A DNA stretch of 64,000 nt from NCBI RefSeq assembly GCF_022829725.1, contig NZ_JAKSYG010000153.1, forward strand, positions 1 through 64,000, given 5' to 3'. Of the stretch, positions 32,399 through 41,252 are shown one piece after another. Below the pieces are notes generated by a model, which saw only the letters and a list, made by a program, of their open reading frames with translations, was not told the DNA's origin and did not search any database. The position numbers were made by a program, and so were the translations under genes. The DNA comes from Methylobacterium sp. E-005 (GTDB lineage Bacteria; Pseudomonadota; Alphaproteobacteria; Rhizobiales; Beijerinckiaceae). How positions within the stretch are numbered: position 1 is the first letter of the stretch; the number at the start of each line of letters is the position of its first letter.

Positions 32399-33862
32399 AT
32401 GCACGACGCAGCGGACGGATCGACCGGTGTCACCCGGGTGACGGGAGCCCGGTGGGTCGTCGCCTGGGATCCCGACAGCGGCGGCCACGTCTACCGGACC
32501 GGCGCGGATGTGGTCTTCGCGGACGGCATCCTCACCCATGTCGGGCCGGGCTATGCGGGGCCGCCGCCGGACCGGACCATCGACGCCGCCGGCTGCCTGG
32601 TCATGCCCGGCCTCGTGGACATCCACACCCACCTGTTCTCGGAGCCGATGAACAAGGGCATGTGGGACGAGGTGGGCAGCCAGCGCCTCTACAACACCTC
32701 GCTCTACGAGTACCTGCCGATCCTGCGGCCCGACGCGGAGGGAACACGGGCCGCCTACGGGGTGGCGCTCGCCGAACTGGCGCTCTCGGGCGTCACCACC
32801 GTCTGCGACCTCGCCCTGCCGAGCGAGGGCTGGCTCGACCGCCTCGGCGCCTCGGGCCTGCGGGTCTGCATCGCCCCGATGTTCCGGTCGGGTCGCTGGC
32901 TCACCCGGAACGGCCACAGCGTGGAATACGAATGGGACGAAGCGGCGGGCGAGCGGGGCCTGGAGCAGGCGCTCACCGAGATCGAGGCGGCACAGGCGCA
33001 CCCGAGCGGGCGCCTCTCCGGCATGCTCTGCCCGGCGCAGGTCGATACCTGCACGGCGGAGCTGCTGCGGGACGCCCATGCCGAGGCGGTCGCGCGCGAC
33101 CTGCGCTTCCACACGCACGCGGCGCAGTCCCTGTCGGAATTCCACGAGATCACCCGCCGCACCGGGATGACGCCGATCGAGTGGCTCGACGACCTCGGCG
33201 TGCTGACCGAGCGCACCATCGTGGGCCACGGGATCTTCCTCGACGACCATCCCTGGACCCATTGGCACAGCCCAGGCTCGGACATGCGGCGCCTGGCCGA
33301 GCGCGGCGCGACCGTCGCCCATTGCCCGACGGTCTTCGCCCGGCGCGGCATCGCGCTCCATCATTTCGGCCGCTACCTGCAGGCCGGCGTCAACATGGGC
33401 ATCGGCACGGACGTCTACCCGCACAACATGCTGGATGAGATGCGCCTCGTCTCGTACCTCGCCCGGGTCGTGGCCGAGAATCCCCGCGATACCCGGGCGG
33501 CGGACGTGTTCCACGCCGCCACGGTGGGGGGTGCGAAGGCCCTCGGGCGCAGCGACATCGGCCGGCTGGAGCCAGGCTGCAAGGCCGATTTCGTCCTCGT
33601 CGACTGCGCGCACCCGGCCATGCGCCCGTGCCGCGATCCCGTGCAGTCGCTGATCTACTCGGCGGGTGACCGCGCGGTCCGGCAAGTCTTCGTCGGCGGC
33701 CGCGAGATCGTGCGCGATGGCCGCGCCCTGACGATCGACTATGCCGCCGCCGCGGCCGCCCTGGAGGAGGCGCAGGGCCGCGCGCTGGCGCAGATCCGGC
33801 AGCTCGACTGGGCCGGGCGCGGCCCCGACGCCGTCGCGCCGCCGACCTTCCCGGGGCTGTGA
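32399..33862 (+). CDS. Amidohydrolase of the TrzA/AtzA/cytosine deaminase type
   Basis: A 487-residue metal-dependent deaminase/hydrolase. His76-x-His78 are in DIHTHLF; further ligands are in FHTHAAQS, VGHGIFL and the Asp of GIGTDVYPHN. GRLEPGCKADFVLVDC is the conserved C-terminal return to the small beta domain. AGGAGAGGTG 5-10 bases upstream gives a good ribosome site. Family members deaminate purine or triazine rings or open amide bonds. Its context with ureide and urea transport genes suggests a purine- or pyrimidine-like substrate. It is divergent from the racemase (139 bases) and converges with the orphan binding protein. Confidence 0.85.
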   Translation: MHDAADGSTGVTRVTGARWVVAWDPDSGGHVYRTGADVVFADGILTHVGPGYAGPPPDRTIDAAGCLVMPGLVDIHTHLFSEPMNKGMWDEVGSQRLYNTSLYEYLPILRPDAEGTRAAYGVALAELALSGVTTVCDLALPSEGWLDRLGASGLRVCIAPMFRSGRWLTRNGHSVEYEWDEAAGERGLEQALTEIEAAQAHPSGRLSGMLCPAQVDTCTAELLRDAHAEAVARDLRFHTHAAQSLSEFHEITRRTGMTPIEWLDDLGVLTERTIVGHGIFLDDHPWTHWHSPGSDMRRLAERGATVAHCPTVFARRGIALHHFGRYLQAGVNMGIGTDVYPHNMLDEMRLVSYLARVVAENPRDTRAADVFHAATVGGAKALGRSDIGRLEPGCKADFVLVDCAHPAMRPCRDPVQSLIYSAGDRAVRQVFVGGREIVRDGRALTIDYAAAAAALEEAQGRALAQIRQLDWAGRGPDAVAPPTFPGL

Positions 33863-33875
33863 CGCCCCGGGCGAC

Positions 33876-35468
33876 TCAGGCGGGCCGGACGTTCCAGAAG
33901 GTCGGGAACCCGTCGAGGATCCCGGTCAGGCCGGAGCGGAAGGCGGTCGGCTGCAGGTACTGGCCGAGGGGGTAGTAGGGCACGTCCTGCATCGCCTGGA
34001 GCTGGATGTCCCGGCAGAGCGCGGCGCGGGCCGCCTCGTCCGGGGCGGTGAACCACGCGTCGCGCAGGGCCTCGATCCGCGGGGTCGTGGCCCAGCCGGC
34101 ATAGCCGGTCTCGCCGGTGCCGCGCAGGGCGATGTAGCCGGCGGGGTTCAGCCAATCCATGCCGGACCAGTTGGTCACGAAGGCGCTCCAGCCGCCCTCT
34201 GAGACCGGCCCTTTGCGGTTGCGCCGCTGCAGCATCGCGTTGAACTCGACCGCGTAGACCTCGACCTTCATGCCGACCCGCTGCAGCAGGTCGGCCGCGA
34301 CTTGCCCGAGCGCCAGCAGGGGTGCCGAGTTCGACGGCACCATCAACAAGACGGTCTCGCCATTGTAGCCGGCGGCCTTCAATTCGGCGCGCACCTTGGC
34401 CGGATCGCGTGGGCCGCTGAGCGGCCCGAGGCCCTCCGTGGAGGCCATCGGGGTGTCGGGGCAGAAGAAGCCGAGGGGGACGTGGAACAGGCTGGGATCG
34501 TCCACGCCCACGACGCCCTGCATGCAGGCGGTCTGGTCGATCCCGCCCCAGAGCGCCCGCCGGATCGCCGGGTTGTTGAAGGGGGGCTGCAGATGGTTGA
34601 CCCGCAGCATCGTGACGAACCCCGTCGTGTCGAGCACGCGGGTGGTCACGCCCTTCGCGGCCTTCAGCAGGCCGAGCTGGTCGTGCGAGGCGTATTCCTG
34701 CCAGTCGGCCTCGCCGGCGATCAGCGCCGAGGTCGCCGTGGAGGTGTCGCCGATCACGCGCCACTCGACCCGGTCGTAGTGGACGACCTTCGGACCCGAG
34801 GTCCAGGTGAGCGCTCCGTCCTTGCGGGGCACGTAGCCCTCGAAGCGGGTGTAGACCGTGCGGTCGCCGGGCACGCGCTCGTCCGCCTTGAAGCGGAACG
34901 GCCCCGAGCCGATCAGCTCGGGCACCTGCTGGAACGGATCGGTGACGGCGAGGCGCTCCGGCATCATGGCGCAGACCGGCACCGAGGCCTTGCCCAGCGC
35001 AATCGGCAGGAGCGGGAACGGCTGCTTGAGCTGGAACCGGATGGTCCGGTCATCGGGCGCCGAGAGTTCGTCGGTCATCGCCATCAGCGAGCCGCCGAAC
35101 GGATCGCGCTTGGCCCAGCGCCGCAGGGAGGCGACGCAGTCGCGGGCGAGAACCGGCGTGCCGTCGTGGAAGCGCAGGCCCTCGCGCAGGGTCAGGTCCC
35201 AGCGGCAGCCGTCCTGTTCGATCCGGTGACCCTCGACCATCTGCGGCGTGGCGCGATAGGCGCCGTCCATGCCGTAGAGGGTGTCGAACACCATGTAGCC
35301 GTGGTTGCGGGTGATGTACGCGAAGGTCGTCACCGGATCGAGGGTGACGAGGTCCTGCTGCGGGATGAAGCGCAGGGTCGTGGCGGCCGCCGCGCGGACC
35401 AGGGATGGCGCCGCGACCGCGCTCGCCACCACGGCTCCGGCTCCCTGCAACAGCGTACGCCGCTTCAT
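33876..35468 (-). CDS. Peptide/nickel-type ABC transporter substrate-binding protein (orphan)
   Basis: A 530-residue periplasmic binding protein of SBP family 5, with a twin-arginine type signal (MKRRTLLQGAGAVVASAVAAPSLVRA). Family segments are IPQQDLVTLDPVTTFAYI, WDLTLREGLRFHDGTPVLARDCVASLRRW and AGYNGETVLLMVPSNSAPL. Such proteins normally come with two permeases and two ATPases; none is next to it. It might use components encoded elsewhere. The neighbouring ureide and amidase genes hint at a ureide or amidated substrate, unproved. It converges with the amidohydrolase, 13 bases apart. Confidence 0.85.
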   Translation of the reverse strand: MKRRTLLQGAGAVVASAVAAPSLVRAAAATTLRFIPQQDLVTLDPVTTFAYITRNHGYMVFDTLYGMDGAYRATPQMVEGHRIEQDGCRWDLTLREGLRFHDGTPVLARDCVASLRRWAKRDPFGGSLMAMTDELSAPDDRTIRFQLKQPFPLLPIALGKASVPVCAMMPERLAVTDPFQQVPELIGSGPFRFKADERVPGDRTVYTRFEGYVPRKDGALTWTSGPKVVHYDRVEWRVIGDTSTATSALIAGEADWQEYASHDQLGLLKAAKGVTTRVLDTTGFVTMLRVNHLQPPFNNPAIRRALWGGIDQTACMQGVVGVDDPSLFHVPLGFFCPDTPMASTEGLGPLSGPRDPAKVRAELKAAGYNGETVLLMVPSNSAPLLALGQVAADLLQRVGMKVEVYAVEFNAMLQRRNRKGPVSEGGWSAFVTNWSGMDWLNPAGYIALRGTGETGYAGWATTPRIEALRDAWFTAPDEAARAALCRDIQLQAMQDVPYYPLGQYLQPTAFRSGLTGILDGFPTFWNVRPA

Positions 35469-35776
35469 CGGACAACTCCCACTCTGCTCAGCCGGCCACG
35501 TTCAGCCGCGCGCGGTGGTCCGGTGCGATCACCGAACCCCGGCAACCGGAGGCTTGCAGGAACGAGGCCGCGGCCCAGCTGAAGAGAAATCGCCTTGGCG
35601 ATCCGGTCGGTCTGCCGGCATCGGGGGCTTGAGCGCCTGTGCGGACTGCTCAAGCCGGGGCGGCGCAGGAGGTCCGAGCCTGGCCGGAAGCAGCGTGTCC
35701 GCACTCTCGGCGTGCAGTGGCGCCTCGACGCCGTCCTCCGACATCGATGACGTTGAGGCTGGCGGGACCCGGCCCG
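35469..35776. other. Intergenic region between the binding-protein gene and amiE
   Basis: This region of 308 bases should hold the promoter of the binding-protein gene and the end of the amiE transcript. No gene, repeat or clear hairpin seen. Confidence 0.4.
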
Positions 35777-36826
35777 TCACGGATCAGGCGGTGCTTCGCC
35801 CTGACCGATGAAGGGAATTCCCTCGATCGGGCATTCCTCCGTGCCGACGCTCTGCCGGGTGATGGCCCGCACCGCATCGCGGGTTCCGTCGGGATCCTCG
35901 ATCCAGCGCCGGTAGAAGTCGTAGGGGCATTCCGACATCCCGTGCCGGTTCTCCTTCGAGTTGATCATGCCCGTGTAGCCGCGGTGCAGCAGCTTGAAGA
36001 GGTGGTTCTCCGACTGGCCGTGGGCACGGAAATCCCGGATCAGGAATTTGGAGAGGGCCGCGTACTGGATGCCCATCTCCTCCTCGCCGCATTCGCCGAG
36101 CGTCCGGCCGTCGAAGCCGATGATCGCCGAGTGGCCGAAATAGGTGTAGACGCCGTCGAAGCCGGCGGCATTCGAGACGGCAACGTAGACGTTGTTGGCG
36201 AAGGCCATCGCCTTCGAGATGACGACCTGCTGCTCCTTGGCCGGATACATGTAGCCCTGGCAGCGAATGATCAGCTCGGCGCCGCGCATGGCGCAGTCGC
36301 GCCAGATCTCGGGATAGTTGCCATCGTCGCAGATGATCAGGCTGATCTTCAGGCCTTTCGGCCCGTCCGACACGTAGGTGCGGTCGCCCGGATACCAGCC
36401 CTCGATCGGGGTCCAGGGCATGATCTTGCGGTACTTCTGGACGATCTCGCCCTGGTCGTTCATCAGGATCAGGGTGTTGTAGGGCGCCTTGTTCGGGTGC
36501 TCCTCGTGGCGCTCGCCGGTGAGCGAGAACACGCCCCAGACCTTGGCCTCCCGGCAGGCGGCGGCGAACACCTCGGTCTCCGCGCCCGGGACCGTCGAGG
36601 CGGTCTCGTACATCTCGGCGGCGTCGTACATGATGCCGTGGGTCGAGTATTCGGGGAAGATCACGAGGTCGAGGCCGGGCAGGCCGGTCTTCATCCCGAC
36701 GATCATCCTGCCGATCGCCTTGGCGTTCTCCAGCACCTCCGCGCGGGTGTGCAGGCGCGGCATCTTGTAGTTCACGACGGCGACGCCGACGCTGTCCTGG
36801 CTGGACGAGATGTCTCCGTGCATCAT
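35777..36826 (-). CDS. amiE: Aliphatic amidase AmiE
   Basis: This 349-residue cytoplasmic nitrilase-fold enzyme hydrolyses short aliphatic amides (acetamide, propionamide, formamide) to ammonia and carboxylate (EC 3.5.1.4). The sequence is very close to the well-known Pseudomonas AmiE from the first residues ([14 protein letters not shown]) to the end. The catalytic triad is in place: Glu59 in FPEYS, Lys134 in YRKI and Cys166 in ICDDG. Length normal. The last gene of the fmd-type operon, 44 bases after fmdB. The substrate is likely imported by the second transporter, and the product would give cell nitrogen. Confidence 0.96.
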   Translation of the reverse strand: MMHGDISSSQDSVGVAVVNYKMPRLHTRAEVLENAKAIGRMIVGMKTGLPGLDLVIFPEYSTHGIMYDAAEMYETASTVPGAETEVFAAACREAKVWGVFSLTGERHEEHPNKAPYNTLILMNDQGEIVQKYRKIMPWTPIEGWYPGDRTYVSDGPKGLKISLIICDDGNYPEIWRDCAMRGAELIIRCQGYMYPAKEQQVVISKAMAFANNVYVAVSNAAGFDGVYTYFGHSAIIGFDGRTLGECGEEEMGIQYAALSKFLIRDFRAHGQSENHLFKLLHRGYTGMINSKENRHGMSECPYDFYRRWIEDPDGTRDAVRAITRQSVGTEECPIEGIPFIGQGEAPPDP

Positions 36827-36870
36827 GGCGTGTTGTCCTCCTGATCGTGATTATCCCTGGGACGCGCGGC

Positions 36871-37188
36871 TCAGTGGCTGATCATCCAGGGCCGCGCCTT
36901 CGGGAAGCTCTTGGCGGCGGCAGGTGCCGCGGCTGTCCTCTTCGGCGCGCAGCAGCCGCAGCCGGCCCCGTGACTGCCCGAGCGCCTGGGCGCATGGCGG
37001 CTGCGCTCGTTGGTGGCGTGGGCGGCCCGCAGCCCCGCATCCATGCCGGCGATGCGCGGCGCGGTGAGGAAGGCGCGCTGGCTCGTGCCCCCGCAATCCG
37101 GGCAGGCATGCGGATCGCGGAACTCGGACATCGGCCGCATCACCGTGAAGGGACCGCAGGCCTCGCAGGCGTAGTCGTAGACGGGCAT
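36871..37188 (-). CDS. fmdB: FmdB-type zinc-ribbon protein
   Basis: A 105-residue protein starting at 37188 (MPVYDYACEACGPFTVMRPM). The FmdB zinc ribbon is clear: Cys-x2-Cys in CEACG and Cys-x2-Cys in CPDCGG. The tail is Ala-rich with extra cysteines (GCGCCAPKR). In Methylophilus methylotrophus fmdB is a regulatory gene of the formamidase operon. Here it lies between fmdA and amiE, as part of the same unit. Regulatory role is taken from that family. Confidence 0.85.
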   Translation of the reverse strand: MPVYDYACEACGPFTVMRPMSEFRDPHACPDCGGTSQRAFLTAPRIAGMDAGLRAAHATNERSRHAPRRSGSHGAGCGCCAPKRTAAAPAAAKSFPKARPWMISH

Positions 37189-37227
37189 GGGGTGCTTCCA
37201 GAAGGGCTGCCGGGTCAAGCGCGGGTC

Positions 37228-37321
37228 CCCTCTCCCGTGCGGGAGAGGGACAGGGTGAGGGGCGAGACCTGTCCGGAGAGGTCGCATCCCTCACCCCAAC
37301 CCTCTCCCGCACGGGAGAGGG
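37228..37321. repeat. Pair of mirrored GC-rich hairpin repeats between fmdA and fmdB
   Basis: Two perfect hairpins, each CCCTCTCCC, four bases, GGGAGAGGG, lie at 37228-37249 and 37300-37321. Their flanks (CAGGGTGAGG and CCTCACCC) are also reverse complements of each other, so the whole block is a larger inverted structure with about 50 bases between the two. Units of this sort are scattered intergenic repeats in many GC-rich alphaproteobacteria. It may attenuate the operon or stabilise mRNA ends. Confidence 0.8.
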
Positions 37322-37370
37322 GGCAGGTCGCGTCCGGCTGGACCGAGGTGCCCGCCGGACGATGGATCAT

Positions 37371-38600
37371 TTACAGATCCGGCGAGAGCGGCATCTGAAT
37401 CGAGCCGTCGAGGAACTTGGTCGGCCCGTCGGCGCCCGGGTTGATGTCGAACTCGAAGATCTTGGTCGGTATCCAGAGCGTCGCGCAGGCGTTCGGGATG
37501 TCGACGACGCCCGAGATGTGGCCCTGCACCGGTGCCGTGCCGAGGATCGAGTAGGCCTGCGCGCCCGAATAGCCGAACTTCTTCAGGTACTCGATCGCGT
37601 TCAGGCAGGCCTGCCGGTAGGCGATGTGGACGTCGAGGTAATGCTGGCCGCCATGCTCGTCGACTGAAATCCCCTCGAAGATCAGGTGATCGTCGAATTT
37701 CGGCGTGATCGGCGAAGGCTTGAAGATCGGGTTCTTGATCCCGTACTTGGCCATGCCGTCCTTGATCAGCTCGACCTTGAGATGCACCCAGCCGGCCATC
37801 TCGATCGCGCCGCAGAAGGTGATCTCGCCGTCGCCCTGGCTGAAGTGCAGGTCGCCCATGGAGAGGCCGGCCCCGGGCACGTAGACCGGGAAGTAGATCT
37901 TCGAGCCGCGCGACAGGTCCTTGATGTCGCAATTGCCGCCGTGCTCGCGGGGCGGAACCGTCCGGGCACCGGTGGCGGCGGCCGCGTCCTTCGCGTCGCC
38001 CTTGAGCCGGCCCATATGGGCGGTCGGCCCGAAGGGGAGGGTGGCCAGCGCCGGTACGCGCTCGGGATTGGTGTCGTAGAGCGCCTTCTCGCGGGTGTTC
38101 CAGGTCTCCAGCATCTTCGGATCGGGCAGGCAGCCGATCAGGCCGGGATGGATCAGGCCCGGGAAGCGCACGCCCGGAACGTGCCGGGACTTGGTGAACA
38201 TCCCCTCGAAGTCCCAGATCGACTTCTGAGCCTGCGGGAAGTGCTCGTCCAGGAAGCCGCCGCCGTTCTTCTTCGAGAAGAAGCCGTTGAAGCCCCACTG
38301 GCTCTCGGGCTTGGCGCCGATGTCGAGGAGGTCGACCACCAGCAGGTCGCCGGGCTCGGCGCCCTCGACGCCGATCGGGCCCGAGAGGAAGTGCACGATC
38401 GACAGGTCGATGTCGCGCACGTCGTCGGCGGAATCGTTGTTCTTGATGAAGCCGCCGGTCCAGTCGTAGGTCTCGACGATGAAGTCGGCGCCCGGCTTCA
38501 CGTAGGCGACCATCGGAATGTCGGGGTGCCAGCGGTTGTGCACCATGTCGTTGTCGTAGGCCGATTGCGTGAGATCGACCTTGATCAGCGTCTCGGGCAT
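37371..38600 (-). CDS. fmdA: Formamidase FmdA
   Basis: A 409-residue cytoplasmic enzyme splitting formamide to formate and ammonia (EC 3.5.1.49). ATG at 38600 begins MPETLIKVDLTQSAYDND. Family segments are HNRWHPDIPMVAYVKPGADF, EHGGNCDIKDLSRGSKIYFPV (the conserved His/Asp/Asn residues around the metal), FSQGDGEITFCGAIEM and INPGADGPTKFLDGS. Length is that of the family, longer than the 316-residue homologue at 22.3 kb. It is in line with the second urt-type transporter; formate would feed into C1 metabolism. 62 bases separate it from the alpha/beta hydrolase gene. Confidence 0.95.
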   Translation of the reverse strand: MPETLIKVDLTQSAYDNDMVHNRWHPDIPMVAYVKPGADFIVETYDWTGGFIKNNDSADDVRDIDLSIVHFLSGPIGVEGAEPGDLLVVDLLDIGAKPESQWGFNGFFSKKNGGGFLDEHFPQAQKSIWDFEGMFTKSRHVPGVRFPGLIHPGLIGCLPDPKMLETWNTREKALYDTNPERVPALATLPFGPTAHMGRLKGDAKDAAAATGARTVPPREHGGNCDIKDLSRGSKIYFPVYVPGAGLSMGDLHFSQGDGEITFCGAIEMAGWVHLKVELIKDGMAKYGIKNPIFKPSPITPKFDDHLIFEGISVDEHGGQHYLDVHIAYRQACLNAIEYLKKFGYSGAQAYSILGTAPVQGHISGVVDIPNACATLWIPTKIFEFDINPGADGPTKFLDGSIQMPLSPDL

Positions 38601-38662
38601 CTCGTGTCTCCAGCTCCCTGAAACTCCGGGGCAGGCCCCGTCCGCGCGCCGCTGCGCGTCTC

Positions 38663-39682
38663 TCACCCGCTCGCGAGCAGCTCTTTCAGCGCGTCGTCGA
38701 GGACCTTGATGTCGTCCGGGCTGGTGCCGGGCCCGCCCGCGAAGTGGCCCCACCACGTGTCGATCACGCGCAGCTCCGCGTTCGGCATGGCGGCCGCCTC
38801 GATGGCGTTGTCCTCGGGCGGGAAATACAGGTCGGTCGAGGCGGGCATCAGGATCGCCCTGGCGCGGATGGCGCCGAGCGCGGCCTTGAAGTCGCCCTTG
38901 AAGGTGTCGTTGGCGCTGATGTCGCCGTGCTGCCAGGTCCACAGCATGGCGAGCAGGTTGTTGGCGTCGCGTTCGTAGAACAGGCCTTCCCAGAACCCGA
39001 TCAGGAAGTCCTCCAGCGAGGCGTAGCCCATGTGGGTGATGTCGGCCTCGAGCCGGTAGAAGGTCTGCGACAGGCCCCAGCCGGCATAGACCCGGCCGAA
39101 GGCGCGCAGGCCCCGGGTCGGCGGGCTCGTGTACCAGCCCTCCGCCCAGGCGGCGTCGGCCTGGAGCGCCGCCTTGGCGCCCTCCAGGAAGACGTAATTG
39201 TGCCGGGAGCACTTGGCCGAGCCCTGAAACGGCAGGATCCTCGGCACCATGTCGGGGTACATCGACGCCCAATGGTAGGTCTGGAGCGCGCCCATCGACC
39301 AGCCGGTGACCAGAACCAGTTTCTCGATGCCGAAATGCTCGGTGACGAGGCGGTGCTGGGCGCGGACGTTGTCGTAGGCGGTGACGTTGGGGAAGCGTGG
39401 TCCGTTCCAGGGCGCGGGCGTGTTGCTCGGCGAGGACGAGAGCCCGTTGCCGAACATGTTCGGGATGATGATGAAGTACTTGTCCGGGTCGAGCGCCTTG
39501 CCGGGGCCGATCAGCCACTCGTTCTCGGTGTGCTGACCGGAATACCAGGTCGGGTAGACGATGGCGTTGTCCTTGGCTGGGCTCAGCGTGCCGAAGGTCT
39601 TGAAGGCGAGCTTGGCCGCACGCAGCGTCTTGCCGCACTGGAGCACGAAGTCGCCGAGTTCGAAGATGGCGTGATCGGCCAT
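38663..39682 (-). CDS. Alpha/beta hydrolase related to homoserine O-acetyltransferase
   Basis: A 339-residue hydrolase-fold protein. The nucleophile elbow GWSMGA has Ser129; a catalytic Asp is likely in PASTDLYFPPED and the His in WWGHFAGG. The opening (GKTLRAAKLAFKTFGTLSPAKDNAIVYPTWYSG) is MetX-like, but the gene lies between urtE and fmdA, 9 bases after urtE, so a role in methionine synthesis is doubtful. It may hydrolyse an amide or ester related to the imported substrate. No partner is identified. Confidence 0.8.
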   Translation of the reverse strand: MADHAIFELGDFVLQCGKTLRAAKLAFKTFGTLSPAKDNAIVYPTWYSGQHTENEWLIGPGKALDPDKYFIIIPNMFGNGLSSSPSNTPAPWNGPRFPNVTAYDNVRAQHRLVTEHFGIEKLVLVTGWSMGALQTYHWASMYPDMVPRILPFQGSAKCSRHNYVFLEGAKAALQADAAWAEGWYTSPPTRGLRAFGRVYAGWGLSQTFYRLEADITHMGYASLEDFLIGFWEGLFYERDANNLLAMLWTWQHGDISANDTFKGDFKAALGAIRARAILMPASTDLYFPPEDNAIEAAAMPNAELRVIDTWWGHFAGGPGTSPDDIKVLDDALKELLASG

Positions 39683-39691
39683 GCTGTGCCC

Positions 39692-40462
39692 CTAGACCGA
39701 CAGGAACCGGGCGACGGCGGCCTCGTCGATCCCGTCGCGCGGGGCCTCGTGGACGATGGACCCGTTCTCCATGACGATCACCCGGTCGGCGACGTCGAGG
39801 GCGAAGCTCAGGACCTGCTCGGACACGACGATGGAGAGGCCGCGGGCGTCGCGGATCTTCTTGAGCGTCCGGCCCATCTCCCGGATGATCGAGGGCTGGA
39901 TGCCCTCGGTGGGCTCGTCGAGGAGCAGCACCTTCGGGCGGCTCGCGAGCGCCCGGGCGATGGCGAGCTGCTGCTGCTGGCCGCCCGAGAGGTTGCCACC
40001 GCGCCGGCCCTTCATCTCCAAGAGGACGGGGAACATGTCGTAGAGGTCCTGCGGCACCTTGCGGGTGCCCGTGACGGTCAGGCCGGTCTCGATGTTCTCC
40101 TGCACCGTCATGGTCGAGAAGATCATGCGGCCCTGCGGCACGTAGGCGAGGCCCTTGGCGACCCGGGCATGGCTCTTGAGCCCGGCGACGTCCGCGCCCT
40201 CGACCTGGATCGACCCGGCCTTGACGGGCACGAGGCCCATCAGGGTCTTCATCAGCGTGGTCTTGCCCATGCCGTTGCGGCCCATCACGGCGACGATCTC
40301 GCCCGGCGCCACCGAGAAGGTGAGCCCGTGCAGGACCTCGCTCTGGCCGTAGGCGGCGTGCAGGTCCTCGACGGCGAGCGCTGGCGTCGCTGATGGGATC
40401 GTGGCGAGGGGCGGTGCCTGGATTCCAGGGGGATGCGCGGTCTGAAGAGACGCCATCGTCAA
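39692..40462 (-). CDS. urtE: Urea/amide ABC transporter ATP-binding protein UrtE (system 2)
   Basis: A 256-residue ATPase. Walker A GRNGMGKTT is at 61-69, the signature is LSGGQQQQL, Walker B is LLLDEPTEGIQPS, and VSEQVLSFAL is close to the end. It has an N-terminal extension of about 28 residues that system 1 lacks. It overlaps urtD by four bases and is followed at once by the alpha/beta hydrolase. Confidence 0.93.
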   Translation of the reverse strand: MTMASLQTAHPPGIQAPPLATIPSATPALAVEDLHAAYGQSEVLHGLTFSVAPGEIVAVMGRNGMGKTTLMKTLMGLVPVKAGSIQVEGADVAGLKSHARVAKGLAYVPQGRMIFSTMTVQENIETGLTVTGTRKVPQDLYDMFPVLLEMKGRRGGNLSGGQQQQLAIARALASRPKVLLLDEPTEGIQPSIIREMGRTLKKIRDARGLSIVVSEQVLSFALDVADRVIVMENGSIVHEAPRDGIDEAAVARFLSV

Positions 40463-41244
40463 TGTCCCAAATACACTTCGATGACCTTCGGGTCGTTCTT
40501 GACCCGCTCCATCGAGCCCTCAGACAGCACCTTGCCCTGGTGCAGGACGGTCACCCGGTGGGCGATGTCCTCGACGAACTTCATGTCGTGCTCGATCACC
40601 AGCACCGAGCGGCCCTTGATGATCTGGTTGAGCAGCTCTGCGGTCTTGATCCGCTCGCCGACGCTCATCCCGGCCACCGGCTCGTCGAGCATCAGCAGTT
40701 CCGGGTCCTGGATCAGCAGCATGCCGATCTCCAGCCACTGCTTCTGGCCGTGGCTCAGGAACTCGGCCCGCTCCTTCAACTGATCCTTCAGGAAGATCGT
40801 CTCGGCGATGGCGTGGATGCGGTCGCGGACCTCGGCGTCGCGCTTGAACGTCAGGGCGCCGAAGACCGAGCGCCCGCGGGGGAACGAGATTTCCAGGTTC
40901 TCGAACACCGTCAGGTCGTCGTAGATCGACGGTGTCTGGAACTTGCGGCCGACGCCGGCCTGCACGATCGCGCTCTCGGAGAGCTTGGTCAGCTCCTGGC
41001 CCTTGTACTTGATCGAGCCGGCGCTGGCCTTGGTCCGCCCGCAGATCAGGTCGAGGACCGTGGTCTTGCCGGCCCCGTTCGGGCCGATGATCACCCGGAT
41101 CTCGTCGGGTTCGACGTAGAACGACACGTCGTTCACCGCCTTGAACCCATCGAAGGAGACCGTCAGCGCCTCGACGGCAAGGAGGTGATCGGGCGGAGCC
41201 GCCTCGGCGCCGACCACGGGTGAGGAGAGGATCGCGGCGTTCAT
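40459..41244 (-). CDS. urtD: Urea/amide ABC transporter ATP-binding protein UrtD (system 2)
   Basis: A 261-residue ATPase with Walker A GPNGAGKTT at 54-62, GRKFQTPSIYDDLTVFENLE, the UrtD-type signature SHGQKQWLEIGM and Walker B LLMLDEPVAGMS. Pairs with UrtE. It starts 8 bases after the urtC stop and overlaps urtE by four bases. Compared with system 1, this is the more canonical UrtD in the signature region. Confidence 0.93.
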   Translation of the reverse strand: MNAAILSSPVVGAEAAPPDHLLAVEALTVSFDGFKAVNDVSFYVEPDEIRVIIGPNGAGKTTVLDLICGRTKASAGSIKYKGQELTKLSESAIVQAGVGRKFQTPSIYDDLTVFENLEISFPRGRSVFGALTFKRDAEVRDRIHAIAETIFLKDQLKERAEFLSHGQKQWLEIGMLLIQDPELLMLDEPVAGMSVGERIKTAELLNQIIKGRSVLVIEHDMKFVEDIAHRVTVLHQGKVLSEGSMERVKNDPKVIEVYLGH

Positions 41245-41252
41245 TCAGGTCC

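Noticed and set aside
37371..39638. A single 755-residue fusion of fmdA with upstream sequence
   Set aside because: The N-terminal part is a shadow of the alpha/beta hydrolase in another frame; the proper fmdA start is at 38600.
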